From Methanobrevibacter sp. (GTDB lineage Archaea; Methanobacteriota; Methanobacteria; Methanobacteriales; Methanobacteriaceae), in contig JADLKP010000173.1 of NCBI GenBank assembly GCA_016838945.1, forward strand, positions 1-5,022: a stretch of DNA of 5,022 bases, read 5' to 3'. The notes below the pieces were generated by a model, which worked only from the letters and a program-made list of their open reading frames with translations, was not told the DNA's origin and did no database searches. Positions 1-5,022 of this stretch are shown piece after piece. Numbering within the stretch: the stretch's first letter is position 1; each line of letters begins with the position of its first letter. The translations under genes were made by a program, and so were the position numbers.

Positions 1-2
1 TT

Positions 3-28
3 TTATTATTTTTTTCTAAAAATAATAA
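3..28. terminator. A/T-only hairpin, possible terminator of an upstream gene
   Basis: TTATTATTTTT (3-13) and AAAAATAATAA (18-28) are perfect reverse complements, giving an 11-bp stem with the 4-nt loop TTCT. The T-run on the + strand and the A-run read in reverse would allow oligo-U termination in either direction. The stem has no G or C, so it is weak in RNA, and in such A/T-rich DNA a chance match is possible. The upstream gene lies outside the window. Confidence 0.3.
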
Positions 29-199
29 TTTATTTCAAATTAAATATTATTTCCTATTGATATGATTTTTATAAAATTATCTGCTAATTTTGTAATTTTT
101 TCAATGAAATTCTAATCAGTTATTTGTTTAATAGTAGTTTATGTAAATTGTATCTATTCGATTTTATGATTTTTTAAAAAAAGTTCCATTTAATCGATT

Positions 200-271
200 T
201 TAGAAACTTATTTATATTTTTAATTATATATTACAGTTTACAATAACTTATATTTCGAATTAAGTTTCTAA
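200..271. repeat. 11-bp inverted repeat flanking a TATA-rich core
   Basis: TTAGAAACTTA (200-210) and TAAGTTTCTAA (261-271) are exact reverse complements separated by 50 bp. The spacer contains TTTATATT (211-218) and TATATA-like sequence near 225-231, plus a possible TATA-like element on the minus strand near 248-256. The arms contain G and C, which are rare here, so they stand out from the background. They could be two half-sites for a regulator around a promoter core, or the base of a long stem. The function is inferred only. Confidence 0.35.
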
Positions 272-360
272 TGAAAAATTATTAAAATTAGGTATTTTAT
301 TGAATTAGCCAATATTTTTTATTAAATTTGTTATATTATTTAATAATTTGCCTATTTTTA

Positions 361-379
361 AAAAATAATCATTTATATT
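361..379 (+). promoter_or_regulatory. Probable archaeal promoter (BRE + TATA box) of the first adhesin-like gene
   Basis: An A-rich BRE-like segment (361-369) is followed by TTTATATT (372-379), close to the methanogen box A pattern. With the usual spacing of about 26 nt from box centre to start site, transcription would begin near 400-402, giving a leader of roughly 100 nt before the Shine-Dalgarno at 494. A second, weaker TATA-like box lies at 211-218. I prefer the proximal one because of its distance to the gene, but A/T-rich background makes false matches likely. Confidence 0.4.
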
Positions 380-493
380 GCTAAAAATAAGAGGGTATGT
401 TATGATATTTCTCTCATTTTTAAGTGATGTGAATATTAATTCAGTATCAGTCAGTCAAATTTAAAATTAAATTCATATTTCTATGTTTTTTAT

Positions 494-501
494 AGGAGGT
501 G
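494..501 (+). promoter_or_regulatory. Strong Shine-Dalgarno AGGAGGTG with conflicting start codons
   Basis: AGGAGGTG matches the archaeal 16S rRNA 3' end almost perfectly. The in-frame GTG (499-501) lies inside this motif, so it cannot be initiated by it at normal spacing. The nearest ATG (504-506) is in another frame and ends after two codons (ATG TAT TAA). In frame, only ATT (508-510) is at good distance; the first in-frame ATG is at 526, about 24 nt away. The motif clearly belongs to this gene, but the start it serves is unresolved. Confidence 0.75.
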
Positions 502-2559
502 AAATGTATTAAGAAGAGAATATTAATGATTTTAATGTTATTAATATTCTTCACAAGTCTTGGATCTGCAGTTGCAGTTGAGGATAATGATTTATCTGAT
601 TTATATGATTCATCTGCTGATGTTTCATCAGATTTCACTGATATGGAACTTTCCACTTCAGATGATGATTCAATCATTTCTGATGAAGGTTCAACCGATT
701 CTTCTGATGATGTGGCTGATGGTGTTATTATAGATGATTCCACTAATGCGGATTTCAATATTGATGATTCAGATGATTCCATTGCAGATATTTCTGATGT
801 CACTGGAAAAAAGGAATCCAAAAACATCTTAGGTTCAACTGAAGATCCGATTATAATCAAAAATGGTGTAATCTCAAGTTCAAGCTCTTTATTGACAAGT
901 CCACAGACTATTGTAATTAAAGATGCAAAATACTATAATGGTTCAATCAATACATATGTTCAAAAGATTATCGATGATGCAGCAGCTGGAAGCACTATCA
1001 AGTTTACAGGTTCCTCCTATGAAAATATCTATTTGAAGATTTCAAAACCTTTAAACATTATAAGTAAATCTGGTACTTCAATCAAGAATCTATTCAACAT
1101 TCCTGTATTTACTATATTAGAAGGAGGGTCAGGAACCAACATAAGTGGTTTCACTGTTGATGTTCCAGGTTCCTTTGTAGATGCAAGTCATGTTTCCAAA
1201 ATTGGAATATCCGGAAACAAGATATCTACAAAACGGACTGCCATAGTTCTTGATGAGGTTTATGATTCCGTCATAAAAGGCAATCTCTTTTCAAGCTTTA
1301 ACATTGCAATTGATATTTCCAACTCTGGAGGGATTAGCATTTCCAAAAACAACATCACTCCAAAAGGGGGAAATAATATTGGAATTCACTTGAAGGATAT
1401 AAGCAGCAAAAAGGGAATCAACATAACCGACAACAATATAATTGGCAGTGACAGGCGTATAGACTGCACTGGAATATTCTTCGATACTAATGCAGCTAAT
1501 GTATTGATTAAAAACAATATGATTAGGCAGTGGTATACGGGTATCGATTTCCCTAATTCCATAAGTAATGTAAGCATCTTGAACAATACCATTTCCGACA
1601 ATGGAGATGGTGTCGTAATAGCTGGATGGATCAATGGATTTACTTTCAATAAGAATATTGTAACAGGCAATGGTAGAATGGGAGTCCTATTTGGTTATGA
1701 CTTCAAGTCTGTAAAGAGCAATTTTACATTGGAAAAGAATTTCTTCTCATACAATGGTGGATTGGACCTTAAGAATCAAGGTGATGAAGCGGTTACCATT
1801 GGAGAGAACTTTGCAAAGAACAGATGTGTTAGGGTTGGAATGAAATATGGCCTTAATATTCTCTCTCGTCAAAGCGGAAGCAAATATTATTTCTCAGTTG
1901 TTGACAGATTTGGTCGTGCCGTTTCAGGATTGCCTAATTTTTCAGCCACCTTCAATATTGGTGGTCGTTCATATACCGTCAATTTCATAGATTCTGTAGC
2001 ATTTATCGATGTCGGTTCAAATGGTGCAGGAAATGGAGGATCTGGTTCTTCCTTGAATATAGGTGAGGATAATAGAGGAATTAATGATTGGGGTCAATTC
2101 AAAGAAGTTGATGCTGCTGATATGGATTATTATGAGCAATTCTATAAGGAGCTATTGAATGCTCTTATGAGCTCTGAATTCAACAACAGTTCAAATGATG
2201 ATTCAATGAGTGATTCAAGTGATAATGGGAATAATGATCCAAGTCAAAACACTTACCAAAATGACTCTGGCTCATCATATCATTCAGGTACCGGTTCTGG
2301 AGATTCCGGTGTTTCATCCGGTTCCTATTCAGTCAATTCCAATGGAGTGATGTCTGGAAGTTCTGGCAGTGCAAGTGCATCCGCAAGCCCTAGTGCTGCA
2401 GCAAGTCCAAGTTCCAATGTTCCTGAAAGTGCATCTGTCAAGACCTTATCTGTTGATGAGGAAACATTCAGAGTCATTGGTGTTAGTGGATTGGTACTTC
2501 TCATTATACTTGTAATCGGATTATACTATCGTGAAGATATTAAGGATATGATGGAATAA
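499..2559 (+). CDS. Adhesin-like surface protein 1: beta-helix with C-terminal membrane anchor
   Basis: This is probably a cell-surface adhesin; the ligand is unknown. Numbered from GTG 499, residues 1-26 are a signal peptide (basic start, hydrophobic core, AVA before V27). Residues 28-105 are an acidic Asp/Ser-rich low-complexity segment. Residues 140-440 form a NosD/parallel beta-helix region with coil motifs of the type I-x-x-N-x-I, for example near 237, 259, 281, 309, 337, 360, 383 and 411. Residues 463-505 resemble a short, degenerate Ig-like strand set. Residues 525-560 look helical, 561-650 are a Ser/Gly/Asn/Ala stalk, and 659-677 are a transmembrane helix followed by a short charged tail (REDIKDMME). 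About eleven N-x-S/T sequons could be glycosylated. The export signal, repeats and anchor are read from sequence; the adhesion role comes from the family. The exact start is uncertain (499, 508, 526 or a shifted ATG at 504). Confidence 0.85.
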   Translation: MKCIKKRILMILMLLIFFTSLGSAVAVEDNDLSDLYDSSADVSSDFTDMELSTSDDDSIISDEGSTDSSDDVADGVIIDDSTNADFNIDDSDDSIADISDVTGKKESKNILGSTEDPIIIKNGVISSSSSLLTSPQTIVIKDAKYYNGSINTYVQKIIDDAAAGSTIKFTGSSYENIYLKISKPLNIISKSGTSIKNLFNIPVFTILEGGSGTNISGFTVDVPGSFVDASHVSKIGISGNKISTKRTAIVLDEVYDSVIKGNLFSSFNIAIDISNSGGISISKNNITPKGGNNIGIHLKDISSKKGINITDNNIIGSDRRIDCTGIFFDTNAANVLIKNNMIRQWYTGIDFPNSISNVSILNNTISDNGDGVVIAGWINGFTFNKNIVTGNGRMGVLFGYDFKSVKSNFTLEKNFFSYNGGLDLKNQGDEAVTIGENFAKNRCVRVGMKYGLNILSRQSGSKYYFSVVDRFGRAVSGLPNFSATFNIGGRSYTVNFIDSVAFIDVGSNGAGNGGSGSSLNIGEDNRGINDWGQFKEVDAADMDYYEQFYKELLNALMSSEFNNSSNDDSMSDSSDNGNNDPSQNTYQNDSGSSYHSGTGSGDSGVSSGSYSVNSNGVMSGSSGSASASASPSAAASPSSNVPESASVKTLSVDEETFRVIGVSGLVLLIILVIGLYYREDIKDMME

Positions 2560-2571
2560 ATATTTCATCTC

Positions 2572-2705
2572 TTTTCTTTTTTTATTTTTTTATACTTTTT
2601 TACTATTTTTTCTTATTTTACTAATTTTAGTTATTTTTTACTTATTTTCAATTAATCTCTTTAGCTATTTTTCATTGTTTTAATTGATTTCTCATTTTTT
2701 TACTT
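2572..2705 (+). terminator. Oligo-T terminator region after adhesin-like gene 1
   Basis: Starting 12 bases after the stop codon there are repeated runs of four to seven T on the + strand (for example around 2577-2583, 2585-2591, 2596-2601, 2606-2611 and 2634-2639), with almost no G. This is the usual form of archaeal intrinsic termination, which needs U-rich tracts and no GC stem. A weak 8-bp inverted repeat, TCAATTAA (2648-2655) and TTAATTGA (2680-2687), also lies here. The series of T-runs suggests staggered 3' ends. It separates the two genes into different transcripts. Confidence 0.65.
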
Positions 2706-2722
2706 TATCTATAAACGATTAA

Positions 2723-2737
2723 CTAAAATTTATATAT
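2723..2737 (+). promoter_or_regulatory. Archaeal promoter (BRE + TATA box) of adhesin-like gene 2
   Basis: CTAAAA (2723-2728) is a good BRE and is followed at once by TTTATATAT (2729-2737), a near-ideal methanogen TATA box. The expected start site, about 26 nt downstream of the box centre, falls near 2759. This leaves a 5' leader of about 30 nt if translation starts at 2790, or about 15 nt if it starts at 2775. It is the clearest promoter in the window. Confidence 0.75.
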
Positions 2738-2776
2738 CGTATGAAATAAATCTAATACTATTTATGCAAAATCTAT

Positions 2777-2781
2777 GAGGA
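2777..2781 (+). promoter_or_regulatory. Shine-Dalgarno GAGGA that decides the start of gene 2
   Basis: GAGGA lies 8 nt before the ATG at 2790, a normal spacing. It overlaps the earlier in-frame ATG at 2775, which itself has no Shine-Dalgarno upstream. The motif therefore favours 2790 as the start. The resulting protein begins MKIKFN and gives a compact signal peptide. Confidence 0.6.
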
Positions 2782-2789
2782 ATAAAATT

Positions 2790-4967
2790 ATGAAAATAAA
2801 ATTTAATGGGCTTTTATTATCAATTTCAATAATTTTTATCTTATTATTAAGTTTGGGGTTTGTATCAGCTTCAGATAATTCTAATGATTTAATCGATATA
2901 AATTATGATGATGATGCAATAAGCGAAGATGAATGTATTGATGCTGATTTATATTCCGTATCCGAATGTGATTTGGATGATGGCTTGAATGATTCACAAT
3001 CCAATCCAAAATCATATTCAAGTTCAAATCCTGAAGAAATCAATGTTGCAAATGGTGGAAATGATTTCAATTCCATACAAAGTTTGATAGATCAATCAGA
3101 GGAAAATGGCACGGTCACACTTGGTGGAGTCTATTATGGGGATTCCAAAATCATCATAGATCATCCTCTGAAAATGCTTGGAAATGCTTCAGGGGCCACA
3201 CTTGATGGGCAATTTTTAACTAGGATATTGGAAATCAATTCAGACAACGTTTTAATAAGCAATATTAGATTCATTAACTCCTATGACATGGCGCTTAGTG
3301 TCACAGGGAAAAATGTAACCATTGAAAATTGCAGTTTTGAAAACTCCATCAATGGTGAATTGGGGTCTGCGTTAAGTTGCTATGGTGACAATGTCAAGGT
3401 CTTAAACAGCAAATTCCTAAACAACATAGCCAATAAGTCAAGCTGCCATCATACTGACGGGCCAGCCATTTATCTGATAGCTAACAATGCTGTAGTTGAT
3501 GGGTGCACATTTATAAACAACACAGGATATAATTATGAAACTGCATCTTCCGGAGGTGCAATTTGGCTAAAGGGAACAAACTGTTCAGTATTGAATTCTG
3601 TTTTCATAAACAATTCCGCAACATCAAAATTTGCTTGGACATTGCATAGCGAAGAGCAGACATTTTTAGCTGATGGTCATGGTGGAGCCATTTTCTGGGT
3701 TGGAAATAACGGTAAAATCGATAACTGCAGTTTCATAAGCTGCATTTCCCATAGTGATGGAGGAGCACTATACTTCAAATCTGCTAATGGATGTTCCATA
3801 AGCAATTCAACTTTCATAGAAAATTATGCTGTTGGAAATGCAGGTTCAATTTATTTAGGTCAAAATGTTAATAATCTTTCTATAACAAACTCTCAATTCA
3901 AGGAAAATGTCGCCTTAGGTCTGCAAGGAATAATCAGTTCATTCAATGCTTATGGAGGAGCGATTTTTGCAAGTGAATTTGTTGAAAACACTACTGTTTA
4001 CAATTCCAGCTTTACAAATAATTATGGAAACGGAGCCATTTATTATAAAGGGTCCAATATTCAAGTTTCCAATTCCATATTGAACAGGTCAAACCCGATT
4101 ATAGGGAATTCCACTTTGGAAAAATTCCTTGGAGTCATAAAGGATTCAACTTTAGAGGAATGCAATAAGGAAATCACCGATTTTGCCTTATATCTAAAAT
4201 CCGGCTCTTTCTTTGAAGCTGTTATTTTCAATGATGGAAGCATAAACAACAATAATTGGGGAGACAATTTCAACAGTTCAGATGAGTTCATTCAAATGAA
4301 GCTGATCAAGTCAAATGATGAGTACATATCACCTAATTTTTGGATAAACCTGAAGATTGTCAATGAATCTGCCATATCCTCTAAAGAAAAATCAGTAATA
4401 TCCTATAAGAATATGACTACAACTGCTGTGGATACTGCCACTGATGGAAGGATAGGTGAATATTTCACCATTACATTAAAAGATTCAAAAGGAAACCCAT
4501 TAGCAGGAAAGTTTGTCCAATTTGGATTTAACGGCAAAGTATATGATAGGGTTACTGATGAAAAAGGTCAGGCTAAACTCCAAATCAACCTACAAAAGGC
4601 AGGAATCTACACCTTTGCAGTATGTTTCTTAGGTGGTGATGAGTTTAATGGATCTTTTGTAGTTGCAAAGATAGTCGTAAACAAGCAGAAACCGGTTATA
4701 TCCACATCAAATTATAAGTATAAAGCAACTGCAAAATCCAAGAAAATCAGCATTTCACTTAAGTCAGCAAGCAAAAAAGCATTAAAAAACAAAACAGTAA
4801 AACTTGTTTTGAATGGAAAGACATACAGTGCAAAGACCAATTCAAAGGGTGTTGCAACAATAAATGTAAGCTTATCCAAGAAAGGAACATATAGCTTCAC
4901 TGTCAAGTATGCTGGGGACAATACTTATGCTTCGGTCTATAAGAATGCTAAATTAGTAATTTCTTAG
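2790..4967 (+). CDS. Adhesin-like surface protein 2: beta-helix with GGAI/FxxN coils and two Ig-like domains
   Basis: This is probably a secreted cell-surface adhesin; the ligand is unknown. Numbered from ATG 2790, residues 1-27 are a signal peptide (cleavage likely after VSA), and 29-70 are strongly acidic with two Cys. Residues about 85-430 form a parallel beta-helix whose coils carry FxxN-type (near 183, 209, 241, 272, 342, 370, 408) and GGAI/GGAL-type motifs (near 255, 298, 324, 389), like the repeats of chlamydial Pmp proteins. NNNNWGDN near 485-492 resembles the NWWG-type closing motif common in archaeal ALPs. Two tandem Ig-like domains follow, at about 545-632 and 634-725; both share a GNP/KNK turn, an NGK-Y strand, a KG turn and a GxYxFxV strand, as in bacterial Ig-like families. 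The last one has 20 Lys and one acidic residue. There is no C-terminal membrane helix, so retention by the wall or by charge is inferred. About twenty sequons are present. An in-frame ATG at 2775 would add five residues. Confidence 0.88.
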   Translation: MKIKFNGLLLSISIIFILLLSLGFVSASDNSNDLIDINYDDDAISEDECIDADLYSVSECDLDDGLNDSQSNPKSYSSSNPEEINVANGGNDFNSIQSLIDQSEENGTVTLGGVYYGDSKIIIDHPLKMLGNASGATLDGQFLTRILEINSDNVLISNIRFINSYDMALSVTGKNVTIENCSFENSINGELGSALSCYGDNVKVLNSKFLNNIANKSSCHHTDGPAIYLIANNAVVDGCTFINNTGYNYETASSGGAIWLKGTNCSVLNSVFINNSATSKFAWTLHSEEQTFLADGHGGAIFWVGNNGKIDNCSFISCISHSDGGALYFKSANGCSISNSTFIENYAVGNAGSIYLGQNVNNLSITNSQFKENVALGLQGIISSFNAYGGAIFASEFVENTTVYNSSFTNNYGNGAIYYKGSNIQVSNSILNRSNPIIGNSTLEKFLGVIKDSTLEECNKEITDFALYLKSGSFFEAVIFNDGSINNNNWGDNFNSSDEFIQMKLIKSNDEYISPNFWINLKIVNESAISSKEKSVISYKNMTTTAVDTATDGRIGEYFTITLKDSKGNPLAGKFVQFGFNGKVYDRVTDEKGQAKLQINLQKAGIYTFAVCFLGGDEFNGSFVVAKIVVNKQKPVISTSNYKYKATAKSKKISISLKSASKKALKNKTVKLVLNGKTYSAKTNSKGVATINVSLSKKGTYSFTVKYAGDNTYASVYKNAKLVIS

Positions 4968-4973
4968 ATTTGA

Positions 4974-5022
4974 TTTTTATTTTTATTTTCTATTTTTATT
5001 TTCTATTTTTTTAATTTATTTT
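4974..5022 (+). terminator. Oligo-T terminator after adhesin-like gene 2
   Basis: Seven bases after the TAG stop begins a chain of T-runs of four to seven bases interrupted by single A or CTA, continuing to the window edge. The region contains a perfect tandem duplication of the 13-bp unit TTTTTATTTTCTA (4980-4992 and 4993-5005), ending in a run of seven T (5006-5012). The form matches archaeal U-tract termination. The region may continue past the window. Confidence 0.6.
4980..5005 (+). repeat. 13-bp tandem repeat, two copies
   Basis: The unit TTTTTATTTTCTA occurs twice head to tail with no mismatch. It lies within the T-rich terminator of gene 2 and so probably arose by slippage, duplicating the termination tract. 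A/T-rich composition makes low-complexity repeats easy to form, so no further function is claimed. Confidence 0.7.

Larger units (their letters stand above)
1..498. other. A+T-rich intergenic and leader region
   Basis: This stretch has no convincing gene on either strand: stops are dense in all frames and G+C is far lower than in the two coding regions. It holds an A/T hairpin at the left edge, a 9-bp direct repeat TCGATTTTA (158-166 and 194-202), an 11-bp inverted repeat (200-210 and 261-271), several TATA-like stretches, a best promoter candidate at 361-379, and a short TCAG tandem (447-457). It probably carries the end of an upstream gene's transcript and the promoter and leader of the gene starting near 499. 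No tRNA or rRNA pattern is visible. Confidence 0.7.

Noticed and set aside
158..202. 9-bp direct repeat TCGATTTTA, considered as an attachment site or CRISPR-like repeat
   Set aside because: There are only two short copies in A/T-rich DNA, with no array or integrase nearby.
447..457. TCAG tandem (two full copies plus TCA) in the leader of gene 1, considered as a phase-variation tract
   Set aside because: It is too short for efficient slippage and lies outside the coding frame.
447..860. Minus-strand open frame of 137 codons, Ser/Glu-rich
   Set aside because: It is the antisense of the Asp/Ser codon repeats of gene 1, has no plausible ribosome site, and its composition mirrors the sense strand.
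1386..1670. Minus-strand open frame of 94 codons inside gene 1
   Set aside because: It lies wholly within the beta-helix coding region; its hydrophobic look comes from the complement of Asn/Ile/Lys-rich codons.
2648..2687. 8-bp inverted repeat in the intergenic T-rich region, considered as an operator
   Set aside because: It is all weak A/T pairs except one, with a 24-nt loop, and is expected by chance in this composition.
2775..2789. Upstream ATG at 2775 as the start of gene 2
   Set aside because: It has no Shine-Dalgarno before it, while GAGGA overlapping it is well placed for ATG 2790; kept only as an alternative.
4061..4291. Minus-strand open frame of 76 codons inside gene 2
   Set aside because: It is fully covered by a well-supported gene on the other strand, with no domain or ribosome site.
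4712..4921. Minus-strand open frame of 69 codons inside the Lys-rich domain of gene 2
   Set aside because: Lys codons read in reverse as Phe/Leu, giving a false membrane-protein look.

Overview
The window most likely comes from a methanogenic archaeon of the order Methanobacteriales, probably Methanobrevibacter or a close relative. The evidence is extremely A+T-rich non-coding DNA, archaeal promoter elements (a TTTATATA-type box with an A-rich BRE), oligo-T tracts after each gene instead of GC hairpins, and two large secreted beta-helix proteins of the adhesin-like protein (ALP) type that are abundant in that genus. The genus is inferred from style and protein family, not from a marker gene.

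Layout. Positions 1-498 are non-coding. They hold an all-A/T hairpin at the left edge, an 11-bp inverted repeat around a TATA-rich core (200-271), a probable promoter near 361-379, a leader of about 100 nt and a strong Shine-Dalgarno at 494-501. Positions 499-2559 (+) encode ALP 1, about 686 aa: signal peptide, Asp/Ser-rich acidic segment, NosD-like parallel beta-helix, a short Ig-like remnant, a Ser/Gly/Asn stalk and a C-terminal transmembrane helix. Positions 2560-2722 form a T-rich terminator region, followed by a clear promoter (2723-2737) for the second gene. Positions 2790-4967 (+) encode ALP 2, about 725 aa: signal peptide, Cys-containing acidic segment, beta-helix with GGAI/FxxN coils, two tandem Ig-like domains and no membrane anchor; the last domain is extremely lysine-rich. 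Positions 4968-5022 are again a T-rich terminator containing a 13-bp tandem repeat.

How they work together. Both proteins are predicted to be exported and displayed on the cell surface. They appear to be separate same-strand transcription units, each with its own promoter and terminator. One is tethered in the membrane and the other probably held by charge or wall binding. Such proteins are thought to mediate contact with other microbes, protozoa or surfaces, but neither ligand can be read from the sequence. I see no mobile element, CRISPR array, tRNA or rRNA. The least ordinary points are the ambiguous translation start of ALP 1, the opposite charge of the two ends of ALP 2, and the different anchoring of two neighbouring adhesins.
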